In this document: in pieces, positions 6,871 through 13,800 of the stretch
Layout of the letters: every line of letters starts with the position of its first letter
Position numbering within the stretch: position 1 is the first letter of the stretch
DNA from: Acidobacteria bacterium 13_2_20CM_57_17
Lineage (GTDB): Bacteria; Acidobacteriota; Terriglobia; Acidiferrales; UBA7541
DNA: 36,840 bases
NCBI GenBank assembly: GCA_001914785.1
Contig: MNDE01000189.1
Span: 1 to 36,840, forward strand
Direction: 5' to 3'
Notes under the pieces: generated by a model
The model's database searches: none
Seen by the model: the letters and a program-made list of their open reading frames with translations, nothing else
Told to the model about the DNA's origin: nothing
Made by a program: the position numbers and the translations under genes

Positions 6871-8151
6871 TTGAAGAGTGACCGCACAGCGGTCAACGCG
6901 ACTGTGCCTGCGCGCTTTCGGCCCGGTTCTACGCGCTTCCGCGCGATGCAGCACCGCAATTTCCAGCTATTCATCGCAGGACAACTCATTTCGCTGATCG
7001 GCACGTGGATGCAGACGACCGCGCAACTCCAACTAGTCTACGAACTGACGCACTCCCCTGCGCTGCTAGGTGTGTTCGGTTTCGCAAGCCAAGTGCCGAT
7101 GCTCTTCCTTTCCTCGATCGGCGGCTATGTAGGCGACCGGTACAACCGGCACCGTGGGGTGATTGTCACTCAGTCCGTTTCCATGGTTCTAGCATTCGTT
7201 CTGGCGGCACTGACGCTGACGAACCTGATTCGCGAGTGGGAAGTGATTGGCATCGCGTTTCTGGTAGGCATTGTGAATGCCTTCGATGTGCCCATCCGGC
7301 AGGCGTTTCTCGTGCAGATGGTTGGAAAGGAAGATCTGCCAAACGCGATTGCCTTGAATTCCTCCATTTTCAATGGAGCGAGAGTGGTAGGGCCTGCGAT
7401 TGCGGGGTTTGCGATGGCGTGGATTGGAGAAGGCTGGTGTTTCTTTGTGAATGGGATCAGCTTCTTGGCCGTCATCGTTGCCCTGCTTATGATGAGAATC
7501 GCAAAGACAGAAGGGAAGCCGAGCGACGAATCACCACTGAGAAGCGTTATTCAGGGCTTCCAGTTTGCGATGGGCGATCTACCAATGCGATCTGCGTTGC
7601 TGCTGCTCAGCACCCTGAGCCTGTTTGGATTGCAATACTCGGTTTTCATGCCGATCTACGCTAATGAAATCCTGAAGGGGGGCCGGCGCATGCTCGGCCT
7701 GCTTTTGAGTTTTGCGGGTGTGGGTGCATTTTTAGGTGCGCTGCAATTCGCGGCGCGCGCACACTACAAGGGGCTGGCCCGGTGGATAGCGGCAACGTCG
7801 ATGACCTGCGCTGCCGGGCTGATTATTTTCTCCCAGGCGAAAACCTTTTGGTTATGCGCGGTTGTCTTGTTCGTGGTGGGTTTTGCGGCAACGTCGCAGA
7901 TGGCGGCGACGAATACCTTGATTCAAAACCGCGTTCCGGATGAGCTGCGCAGCCGCGTGATGGCGGTGTACGCGACGATGTTCATGGGTGTGCAGCCGAT
8001 CGGGGCGTTGCTTGCGGGCGGCGTGGCGAAGCGCATCGGGGCGCCGTTCGCGCTGACGGTGTGCGGATCACTGGTGTTGCTGGGCAGCTTGATTTTCATC
8101 GTTCGCGTGGTGATGCGGCTCGGAGAAACGCAGACCGTGCCAGCGGACTAG
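6871..8151 (+). CDS. MFS transporter (MFS_3 / enterobactin-exporter-like)
   Basis: Twelve-helix major facilitator protein of about 426 residues. The N-terminal region has FRAMQHRNFQLFIAGQLIS and GTWMQTTAQLQLVYELTHSP, the signature of the DUF894/EntS-like group. The A-like loop reads GGYVGDRYNRHRGV. The chosen TTG at 6871 has GGAGGGG 9 nt upstream. A TTG at 6841 in the same frame lacks this. A TTGACA at 6796 may be a -35 element, but a matching -10 is poor. Substrate is unknown; it probably exports small hydrophobic compounds. Its stop overlaps the 3' end of convergent pqqE by 4 bp. Confidence 0.85.
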   Translation: MKSDRTAVNATVPARFRPGSTRFRAMQHRNFQLFIAGQLISLIGTWMQTTAQLQLVYELTHSPALLGVFGFASQVPMLFLSSIGGYVGDRYNRHRGVIVTQSVSMVLAFVLAALTLTNLIREWEVIGIAFLVGIVNAFDVPIRQAFLVQMVGKEDLPNAIALNSSIFNGARVVGPAIAGFAMAWIGEGWCFFVNGISFLAVIVALLMMRIAKTEGKPSDESPLRSVIQGFQFAMGDLPMRSALLLLSTLSLFGLQYSVFMPIYANEILKGGRRMLGLLLSFAGVGAFLGALQFAARAHYKGLARWIAATSMTCAAGLIIFSQAKTFWLCAVVLFVVGFAATSQMAATNTLIQNRVPDELRSRVMAVYATMFMGVQPIGALLAGGVAKRIGAPFALTVCGSLVLLGSLIFIVRVVMRLGETQTVPAD

Positions 8152-9284
8152 GCTGGATTCGGCCGGTAGAGCCAGGAAGGCCGAGTGAGCGACTCGTTGG
8201 GGGACGGGCCCGCACCTGCTCCTACGGAAACGGGGGCAAGGTTCACAGCCGCGAGGATGGCGTCGACTTTGGGACGCAGCGGCGCGAGCGAGCAGACTGG
8301 ATCGGTGGCAGCAGCATCGCCCGCGAGGAGCAAGGCCTGGCAGCGGCAGCCGCCGAAATCCTGATCCCGGCGGTCACAGTTCTTGCAAGGCTCCTGCATC
8401 CAATCTTCCCCGCGGAATTTCTGGAATGCGGCGGAGCGTTCCCAAATATCACGCAGACTGCGCTCTTTCACGTTCTCAAACGATAGGCCGGGGATTACTT
8501 GCGCAGCGTGGCAGGGAAGCGCGCCGCCGCTCGGAGTGATGAGCATCAGCTTGCGGCCCCAGCCGCCCATGCAGGGCTTGGGATATTTTGCGTAGTAATC
8601 GGGGACGACGTATTCGACACGAATCCTGCCTTCCAACCGCTCCTGTTCGCGTTTAATGATCGCCATGGAGCGATCCAACTGCGCGCGCGTGGGAAGAAGG
8701 TTTTCCCGGTTCGCAAAGGCCCAGCCGTAATACTGGACGTTGGCAAATTCGATGCGCGTGGCGCTGGAAGTTTCCGCGAGAGCCACCATTTCTTCAAGTT
8801 GATCGACGTTGCGGCGATGAATGACAAAATTAAGCGTCAGCGCGACGCGATGCTGCTTGATCCATTCGAGGACGCGGAGTTTTTGCCCATGGGACTTCGT
8901 GCCGGAGATTTCATTGGAGATTTCTTCCCGCGCGCCCTGGAAGCTGAGTTGGATGTGGTCAAGTCCGGCAGCGATGAGGGCCGAGAGTTTCGTTTCATCG
9001 AGGGGCAAGCCGGAAGTGATCAGATTGATGTACAGGCCGGCGGCGCGAGCTGCGCGAACAAGATCGATAATGTCGGTACGGGCGAGAGGTTCGCCGCCGG
9101 TGAAATCGGCTTGGAGAACGCCGAATTGGGCGGCTTCCTGAAAGACGCGAGACCAGGTCTCGGTGGGGAGTTCGTTGGAGCGGGATTGCATCTCCAGCGG
9201 ATTCGAGCAGTAGACGCAATGGAGCGGGCAGCGGTGGGTGAGTTCGGCGATTAGGGCTAGCGGGTTGGAAAGTTCGTGTGGCAT
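8148..9284 (-). CDS. pqqE: PQQ biosynthesis radical SAM/SPASM protein PqqE
   Basis: Radical SAM enzyme that, with PqqD, joins Glu and Tyr side chains of PqqA, the first step of PQQ synthesis. It has 378 residues. The [4Fe-4S] SAM motif is C19-x3-C23-x2-C26 (HRCPLHCVYC). FTGGEPLAR (from about residue 60) is the SAM-binding GGEP motif. The SPASM cysteines lie in KPCMGGWG, GALPCHAAQ, PCKNCDRRDQDFGGCRC and DPVCSLAP. The C-terminal ~25 residues (VSVGAGAGPSPNES) look like an unstructured extension. It is the last gene of the pqq operon, 57 bp after pqqD, and ends against the convergent MFS gene. Confidence 0.95.
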   Translation of the reverse strand: MPHELSNPLALIAELTHRCPLHCVYCSNPLEMQSRSNELPTETWSRVFQEAAQFGVLQADFTGGEPLARTDIIDLVRAARAAGLYINLITSGLPLDETKLSALIAAGLDHIQLSFQGAREEISNEISGTKSHGQKLRVLEWIKQHRVALTLNFVIHRRNVDQLEEMVALAETSSATRIEFANVQYYGWAFANRENLLPTRAQLDRSMAIIKREQERLEGRIRVEYVVPDYYAKYPKPCMGGWGRKLMLITPSGGALPCHAAQVIPGLSFENVKERSLRDIWERSAAFQKFRGEDWMQEPCKNCDRRDQDFGGCRCQALLLAGDAAATDPVCSLAPLRPKVDAILAAVNLAPVSVGAGAGPSPNESLTRPSWLYRPNPA

Positions 9285-9341
9285 GAAGGTCAGGTTTCTA
9301 GCTTGACCGAAAAGCGGGAGCTGCGCTCCCGCACTCGAAAA

Positions 9342-9620
9342 TTACTCCTCGAAATCGAGCGCGCGTTCCTTTTGCAAGAGAGCGAGATAGCCGAGGATGT
9401 CCTCTTCCACTTTTCTTGGTTGCGCCTTGGAATAAATCTGCTGCAGCTCGGAAACGATTTGCTGGACGGTGTGCTTGCCGTCGCAACGCGTGACGATTTC
9501 GAGGCTGGGGCCGTTGAGGCGCAGAGCGCGTTCGGGCATTTGCAGAATGCGTTCTTGATTGTTCTCGCCCAGACGGCAACCGGCTGCGAGGCGCGGACGG
9601 CTGGTCAATTCGATGGTCAT
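9342..9620 (-). CDS. pqqD: PQQ biosynthesis peptide chaperone PqqD
   Basis: A 92-residue RiPP-recognition-element protein that binds PqqA and presents it to PqqE. It shows the expected features: SRPRLAAGCRLGEN near the start, ALRLNGPSLEIVTRCDGKHT in the middle (the winged-helix RRE core) and VEEDILGYLALLQKERAL near the end. Length is typical (~90). It starts 10 bp after the pqqC stop, consistent with translation from one mRNA. Confidence 0.95.
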   Translation of the reverse strand: MTIELTSRPRLAAGCRLGENNQERILQMPERALRLNGPSLEIVTRCDGKHTVQQIVSELQQIYSKAQPRKVEEDILGYLALLQKERALDFEE

Positions 9621-9630
9621 CCTAGACTCT

Positions 9631-10392
9631 TCACGATTCTTTCGCTGGCTGGAAAGCGCCCGGGGGCGGCCAGCCGGGATTCACGTACGCAAAGTAGAGA
9701 GCGTCGAGTTGAGCCCATAGAATGTCGCACTTGGCGCGGAGGGCGGCGTGAGCTAGGTCCTGCTGTTCGCGGGTCCGCGCGTGTTTGACGACCCAGGCGA
9801 GCGCGAAATCGGCATCTTCGGGAGCTTGCGTGAGGCGGCCGGTGAAATAGTCCAAGCCGCCGGAAAGCCAGTGATAATGTTCGCGAAGCCGGTCCATGCG
9901 CAGGACGATCAATTTCTTTGAGAATAATTCGGTGAGGGAAGAAGCGACCGCTTCGAGATGAGAATGGGTGGATACGAAATCAACGTAGGCTTGGACGGCG
10001 AAACGAGTCGCGGGAAGAATGCCGTCGCCGCGGAGCGCGTGTTCACGGGACAGGCCGGTGGCTTCGACAAGCCGCAGCCACTTTTCAATGCCGCCCGGCT
10101 CGGTACCGTCGCCATCATGATCGAGGATGCGTTTGCGCCAGGCGAGGCGAAAGTCAGAATCTTCGCTGCGGGCCAGAATGGCCGCGTCTTTGATGGGTAT
10201 TCGGCTTTGATAATAGTAGCGGTTCAGCGCCCACGCCTGGAGTTGGCCGCGCGTGAGCTTGCCTTCGTGCATGAGCAAGTGAAACGGATGTTTATGGTGA
10301 TAGCGCTCTTCGCCAATGGCGTGAAAGCCGGCGATGAACTCGGATTCGGAGAGCAATGGGTTTTCGGGCGATGTTTGGATGGATGAAGTCAC
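9631..10392 (-). CDS. pqqC: Pyrroloquinoline-quinone synthase PqqC
   Basis: Cofactor-free oxidase that performs the final ring closure and eight-electron oxidation to PQQ, with an all-helical TenA-like fold. The 253 residues include GEERYHHKHPFHLLMHEGKL, WALNRYYYQSRIPIKDAAIL, ILDHDGDG, then RLVEATGL, FVSTHSHLEAVASSLTELF and the HYHWLSGGLDYFTGRL segment. Histidines and tyrosines in these blocks line the active site in the family. Its ATG overlaps the pqqB stop (ATGA), indicating coupled translation. Confidence 0.96.
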   Translation of the reverse strand: MTSSIQTSPENPLLSESEFIAGFHAIGEERYHHKHPFHLLMHEGKLTRGQLQAWALNRYYYQSRIPIKDAAILARSEDSDFRLAWRKRILDHDGDGTEPGGIEKWLRLVEATGLSREHALRGDGILPATRFAVQAYVDFVSTHSHLEAVASSLTELFSKKLIVLRMDRLREHYHWLSGGLDYFTGRLTQAPEDADFALAWVVKHARTREQQDLAHAALRAKCDILWAQLDALYFAYVNPGWPPPGAFQPAKES

Positions 10393-11321
10393 AGGTTGAA
10401 CTCCATCCCATCATAGGCGATTTCCCATCCGGCTTCACGCACCGCGCGGTGTTCTGCGCTCTCTTCGTTCAATATCGGATTCGTATTGTTGATGTGAATG
10501 AGGACACGCTTGGTCTTCCCGAGGCGGAAAGGCAGCCTGAGCATGCTGCGCTCGCCCCAGAGCGGAAGATGCCCCATATCGCGCGCAGTTTTGCGGCTAC
10601 GCTTGGCTTGAATCAGCTCGTCGTCTTTCCAGAATGTGCCGTCGAGGAGAGCCAGATCACTCTCATCCACGGAGTGCTGGGAGCTTTCTCCCAGGCCGGG
10701 GACGCTCGGCGCGTAGAAGAATCTCTTGTCTTTCTGGACGAGTTGCAGGCCAATGACCGCTTCTTCCGGAGGAAAATTCCGTTTTAGCGAATCACTCACG
10801 TAGTCCGGAAAGCTACCGAGAAGAGGCACCGCTTTGCAAAAGAGGCCGTCTTTTGCTCCAGGTGAAGAGGGCGGGGCAAGGGGAATGATGCGATCCAGTG
10901 ACAGAGTCTCCCATTGGACGGGCGGATTCGAGCGGCTTAGGATTCGGAAGAGGCTATTTTCTTCCGTGAGCGCACGACGCACGGACAATGTCGAATAAAT
11001 GCGCAGTGGCTGAAACTCGCGAAGATGGAGCAAGCCCAACACCGAGTCCACGTCGGCGCTGGTGAGCAGAATAGTGGAAATGGGTGGGCCGAGGGATGAG
11101 GATATGACCGACAACTCGGGGGTCGCCAAGATTTGCTGGCGTAGGTCGGGAGAAGCGTTGAGGAGAAACCAGCGTGACGGGTCGGGAGAGACAGCGACCT
11201 GAGCCTGGGTGCGCGGACGAGCCTTTATGCTACCGTTGCGAAGGCCGCTACAGTTTGGACAGCCGCAATTCCACTGGGGAAAACCGCCCCCGGCTGCGGA
11301 GCCGAGGACTCTTACGCGCAT
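10389..11321 (-). CDS. pqqB: PQQ biosynthesis protein PqqB (metallo-beta-lactamase fold)
   Basis: Metallo-beta-lactamase-fold oxygenase thought to hydroxylate the tyrosine part of the PQQ precursor. It has 310 residues and starts MRVRVLGSAAGGGFPQWNC. CGCPNCSGLRNG near residue 20 is a family-typical cysteine cluster. LLTSADVDSVLGLLHLRE sits at the usual metal-site position, and the family ending HINNTNPILNEESAEH is present. It is separated from pqqA by 42 nt containing a hairpin. The ribosome-binding site is weak (gagcaaga), so translation may be lower than that of pqqA. Confidence 0.95.
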   Translation of the reverse strand: MRVRVLGSAAGGGFPQWNCGCPNCSGLRNGSIKARPRTQAQVAVSPDPSRWFLLNASPDLRQQILATPELSVISSSLGPPISTILLTSADVDSVLGLLHLREFQPLRIYSTLSVRRALTEENSLFRILSRSNPPVQWETLSLDRIIPLAPPSSPGAKDGLFCKAVPLLGSFPDYVSDSLKRNFPPEEAVIGLQLVQKDKRFFYAPSVPGLGESSQHSVDESDLALLDGTFWKDDELIQAKRSRKTARDMGHLPLWGERSMLRLPFRLGKTKRVLIHINNTNPILNEESAEHRAVREAGWEIAYDGMEFNL

Positions 11322-11338
11322 TCTTGCTCGTTTGCCAC

Positions 11339-11357
11339 TGACCGCTTCCTGCGGCCA
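11339..11357 (-). promoter_or_regulatory. Hairpin between pqqA and pqqB
   Basis: On the coding strand tggccgc and gcggtca form a 7-bp stem (one G-T pair) around the loop aggaa. It falls a few bases after the pqqA stop. There is no T-tract, so it looks like an mRNA-stabilising or attenuating structure rather than a full terminator. That would fit the need for more PqqA peptide than enzyme. Confidence 0.5.
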
Positions 11358-11363
11358 GAAGGA

Positions 11364-11441
11364 TTAGAGCTCAGCGTTGGCGTACGAACTGACTTCACAG
11401 TTGAGGTTGATCTCTTCGTGCTGAGGGGCTACCCATTCCAT
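11364..11441 (-). CDS. pqqA: PQQ precursor peptide PqqA
   Basis: A 25-residue peptide beginning MEWVAPQHEEINLN and ending CEVSSYANAEL. The Glu16 and Tyr20 of EVSSY have the E-x3-Y spacing that PqqE crosslinks, and these two residues become PQQ. The opening M-x-W-x-x-P is also typical of the family (MxWxKP). The ATG at 11441 has TAGGAG 8 nt upstream. A much longer frame containing this peptide (to 11837) is rejected, since it would cross the promoter and its N-terminus has no features. It is first in the pqqABCDE operon. Confidence 0.93.
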   Translation of the reverse strand: MEWVAPQHEEINLNCEVSSYANAEL

Positions 11442-11484
11442 GGTCGAGGCTCCTAGGCGGTTCTGAAACTCCATGACGCCCCAT

Positions 11485-11512
11485 AGATTAGCATGAGTCA
11501 GTTTCAATTCAA
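11485..11512 (-). promoter_or_regulatory. Sigma70-type promoter of the pqq operon
   Basis: On the minus strand TTGAAT (-35, 11512-11507), a 16-bp spacer and TAATCT (-10, 11490-11485), with TGC directly before the -10 as an extended -10 element. Predicted start is near 11478, giving a ~37-nt leader to pqqA. Confidence 0.5.
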
Positions 11513-11700
11513 ATAGGGATTTCGACACAGCAGGATCAGGGTCGAAGCCCTGGCGCGAAGAGGGAAAGATATCAACCGCTAAATGTAGCGAGCAAGCTTT
11601 CGCAAGACCACAGCCTGTGGCGTCAAAATCGGGGGCCGTCTGAGAGAGATAATTTGCACAACTCGTCTCAAAAAAACTTCCAGAAAACGAATTTTTCCTC

Positions 11701-11728
11701 TTGACAAGCGGGAAAAGCGGCGTAGGAT
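11701..11728 (+). promoter_or_regulatory. Sigma70-type promoter of the dcw cluster
   Basis: A consensus TTGACA at 11701-11706, a 16-bp spacer and TAGGAT at 11723-11728. The predicted start is near 11735, inside the first MraZ-box array, which leaves a ~200-nt leader before mraZ. Confidence 0.6.
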
Positions 11729-11729
11729 G

Positions 11730-11763
11730 TGGGCAAAAGTGGTTAGATGTGGGCAGAAGTAGG
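11730..11763 (+). promoter_or_regulatory. MraZ operator array (four 10-bp-phased TGGG-like boxes)
   Basis: TGGG at 11730, TGGT at 11740, TGGG at 11750 and TAGG at 11760 recur with exactly 10-bp period. Known MraZ operators in E. coli are TGGGN repeats separated by 5 bp (the same 10-bp period) upstream of mraZ. The array overlaps the predicted start site, a position suited to autorepression. Confidence 0.65.
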
Positions 11764-11821
11764 GCAAGGTAGTCGGCAGCAGGGTACTTTAAGAACAAAA
11801 AAAGACAGGTTCCCAGATCTG

Positions 11822-11844
11822 TGGCGAAAGTGGGCATTTTTGGC
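11822..11844 (+). promoter_or_regulatory. Second, shorter set of MraZ-like boxes
   Basis: TGGC at 11822, TGGG at 11831 and TGGC at 11841 have 9- and 10-bp spacing. It is weaker than the first array and lies 24 bp before the second promoter-like copy. Confidence 0.35.
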
Positions 11845-11867
11845 CATTCTAGACCAGATTTTGGTGT

Positions 11868-11895
11868 CTGACACCGGGAAAAACGGCGTCAGGAT
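11868..11895 (+). promoter_or_regulatory. Diverged second copy of the dcw promoter segment
   Basis: CTGACA, a 16-bp spacer and CAGGAT. The spacer (cgggaaaaacggcgt) is nearly identical to that of the promoter at 11701 (cgggaaaagcggcgt), with one 1-bp deletion and one 1-bp insertion around it. The -35 overlaps the palindrome ggtgtc-t-gacacc (11863-11875). It may be a second start site or a decayed duplicate. Confidence 0.4.
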
Positions 11896-11904
11896 CATTT
11901 TCGG

Positions 11905-11921
11905 CAGCCGTAGGACGGCTG
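11905..11921 (+). promoter_or_regulatory. Hairpin in the mraZ leader
   Basis: cagccgt and acggctg form a perfect 7-bp stem with an agg loop, ending 12 nt before the mraZ ATG. It may mask or shape the mraZ ribosome-binding region, where only a weak agcgggg is seen. Confidence 0.4.
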
Positions 11922-11933
11922 ACAGCGGGGCGC

Positions 11934-12374
11934 ATGAAGCTGCGGGGCAACTGTCCGGCGAAGGTGGACGAGAAGGGTCGGTTGAAGATACCCGCCGTGT
12001 ATCTCGACGAATTGAAGGAGTACGGGAATCAGTTTTACATCACCAGCACCACCGGTGAGACGGCCAGGATTTACCCGATGAAAGTTTGGTCGGAGATCGA
12101 AGACAAGCTGGCTCAGATGCCAAGCACGAACCGGGCAAAGAGGAAGTTTCTGATGCGGACGAGCTATTACGGGCAGACGGTTGAACTGGATGGGCAGGGA
12201 AGACTCTTGCTGCCGACGGTGTTGCGTGAAGCAGCGCAAACCAAGGGAGACGTGGACGTCCTGGGGAACCTGGACTACTTGGAAGTCATGAACCATACAA
12301 GAGTTTTGGATCAATTGAAGAGCGAGCCGTACACGGACGAAGACGACAAGGCGCTCGAAGACTTGGGAATTTAG
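11934..12374 (+). CDS. mraZ: Division/cell-wall cluster transcriptional regulator MraZ
   Basis: AbrB-like DNA-binding protein that autoregulates the dcw operon. It has 146 residues, with two tandem SpoVT/AbrB-type halves marked by VDEKGRLKIPA (about residue 11) and LDGQGRLLLPT (about residue 85), the conserved DxxGR motifs. RGNCPAKVDEKGR at the start is highly typical. It heads the cluster, and TGGG-type boxes matching known MraZ operators lie upstream. The acidic C-terminus (EPYTDEDDKALEDL) is an ordinary variable tail. Confidence 0.95.
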   Translation: MKLRGNCPAKVDEKGRLKIPAVYLDELKEYGNQFYITSTTGETARIYPMKVWSEIEDKLAQMPSTNRAKRKFLMRTSYYGQTVELDGQGRLLLPTVLREAAQTKGDVDVLGNLDYLEVMNHTRVLDQLKSEPYTDEDDKALEDLGI

Positions 12375-12386
12375 GGTTTTGCAAGA

Positions 12387-13274
12387 TTGGCTGCGCCGCA
12401 CACGCCGGTGCTGTTGGAAGAGGTGCTCGAATGGCTGCGAATAAAGCCGGACGGAACGTACATCGACGCCACGCTGGGAGCGGGCGGACACTCGGAAGCA
12501 ATCGCGCAGAGATTGACCTCTGGGCGGTTGATCAGTCTGGACCGGGACGCACAGGCGCTGGACTTGGCGCGGGAGCGGCTCAAGATCTTTGGGGCGAAAG
12601 TGACGCTGATACACGCCCCGTTCTCGAGGATTGCGGAGGTCGCGCAAGAGTTGGAGACTCCCGTGGTGGACGGGGTCTTGGCCGACTTGGGGGTTTCGAG
12701 CATGCAGCTTGATCAAGCCGCGCGCGGATTTTCGTTTCGCGAGGCTGCTCCGCTGGATATGCGGATGGACACTGACAACGACGAACTGACGGCAGACGAG
12801 ATTGTGAATCGATGGCCGGAGAAGGAAATTGCCGACCTGCTCTACCGCGAAGCCGATGAGCACGATTCCAGAAGAATCGCCAAGGCGATTGTACGAGCGC
12901 GACCCCTTAGGGACACCGCGCACTTGGCAACGACTGTGGCAGGGGCCCGAAAGCAATGGGGAAGGCAGAGACTGCATCCCGCAACAAAAACGTTTCTGGC
13001 GCTGCGGATAGCGGTGAATCGAGAGATGGAGGAACTCGGGCAGTTTCTTTCTCGGACCCCCGCCACAATGAATTCAGGAGGCCGCTGCGTGGTGCTGAGC
13101 TACCACTCGCGGGAAGACCGCCTGGTGAAGCGCGCGTTTCAAGAGGGAGAGCGGGCAGGAGCGCTCCGCGTGCTGACGAAACACGTGATCCAGCCCAGTG
13201 AGCATGAGACGATGGGCAACCCGCGTTCGCGAAGCGCGAAGCTGCGGTGTGCGGAAAGAGCGCCGGCCGCTTAG
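12387..13274 (+). CDS. rsmH: 16S rRNA m4C1402 methyltransferase RsmH (MraW)
   Basis: S-adenosylmethionine-dependent enzyme that N4-methylates C1402 in the ribosomal P site. It has 295 residues, begins at TTG 12387 with AAPHTPVLLEEVLEW, and shows the SAM-binding block YIDATLGAGGHSEAI. The family motif DGVLADLGVSSMQLDQAARG is followed by FREAAPLDMRMD. The C-terminus has CVVLSYHSREDRLVKRAF and the closing NPRSRSAKLRCAERA. It starts 12 bp after mraZ. The start codon is rare and the ribosome-binding signal weak (aggg), so translation may be coupled to mraZ. Confidence 0.95.
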   Translation: MAAPHTPVLLEEVLEWLRIKPDGTYIDATLGAGGHSEAIAQRLTSGRLISLDRDAQALDLARERLKIFGAKVTLIHAPFSRIAEVAQELETPVVDGVLADLGVSSMQLDQAARGFSFREAAPLDMRMDTDNDELTADEIVNRWPEKEIADLLYREADEHDSRRIAKAIVRARPLRDTAHLATTVAGARKQWGRQRLHPATKTFLALRIAVNREMEELGQFLSRTPATMNSGGRCVVLSYHSREDRLVKRAFQEGERAGALRVLTKHVIQPSEHETMGNPRSRSAKLRCAERAPAA

Positions 13275-13293
13275 CAGCCGGCAAGGTAACGTT

Positions 13294-13710
13294 ATGGCAC
13301 GCAGGAAAAAATCATCGGCAATGACCGAGTTTCATACCGTCAAGCGGATCGACAATTCGCGCATCGTGCGCCACATCGAGCCCGCAAAGATGCGCAGGCT
13401 GTACCGGACAGTCGCTCTCGGAGGTCTGATTGCCGCGTTTTTCATGCTGTACATCTACCAGCATTTCCGCTGCATTGATTTAAGTTTTCAGCTCGAGGAC
13501 GTGAAGGCGCGGCAATCCGAGGCGGCCTCGCTGAATTCGTCGCTGAAATTGGAAATCGCCGGGCTGCGCAATCCGATGCGCATTGACGTGATTGCGCGCC
13601 GCCAACTGGGCTTGACCGAGCCGCTGCCAACGCAGGTGCAAGAATACGAGGCTCCGGACGGCGCAGAAGTGGCGGCAGCGCGTTACATCCGGCCGAATCG
13701 AGCGCCGTAA
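13294..13710 (+). CDS. ftsL: FtsL/DivIC-like septum protein
   Basis: Bitopic divisome protein of 138 residues. It has a basic N-terminal tail, one membrane helix at about 37-56 (YRTVALGGLIAAFFMLYIYQ), a periplasmic coiled coil (about 60-92, LSFQLEDVKARQSEAASLNS) and PMRIDVIARRQLGLTEP, the conserved end of the DivIC/FtsL fold. ATG 13294 has AAGG upstream. A longer frame back to 13198 overlaps rsmH and is rejected. The assignment relies on size, topology and position between rsmH and ftsI, because FtsL sequences are poorly conserved. Confidence 0.85.
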   Translation: MARRKKSSAMTEFHTVKRIDNSRIVRHIEPAKMRRLYRTVALGGLIAAFFMLYIYQHFRCIDLSFQLEDVKARQSEAASLNSSLKLEIAGLRNPMRIDVIARRQLGLTEPLPTQVQEYEAPDGAEVAAARYIRPNRAP

Positions 13711-13800
13711 CCTTTTTCACGAAATGGACAGGGCTCGACAACCAGTTTGCTGTCAGAGATTTGAGCTTCAAGGCGGAGCGCTTCTCGATTTGATGTCGCC

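Larger units (their letters stand above)
11442..11933. other. Divergent pqq / dcw regulatory region
   Basis: This 492-bp region has no credible gene. It holds the pqqA leader and promoter on the left, unremarkable sequence at ~11520-11690, then on the right a promoter, MraZ-type boxes, a second promoter-like copy, a perfect 13-bp palindrome (11863-11875) and a 7-bp-stem hairpin (11905-11921) immediately before mraZ. Confidence 0.7.

Noticed and set aside
8499..9254. 251-residue frame antisense to pqqE
   Set aside because: pqqE has all catalytic motifs; the antisense frame is a GC-rich shadow.
11364..11837. Long 157-residue frame containing PqqA at its end
   Set aside because: Only the last 25 residues resemble a known protein; the rest crosses the pqq and dcw promoters and lacks a family-like N-terminus. 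The short PqqA has its own ribosome-binding site.
11895..12977. 360-residue frame antisense to mraZ and rsmH
   Set aside because: mraZ and rsmH on the other strand are unambiguous, and the antisense frame has no recognisable motifs.
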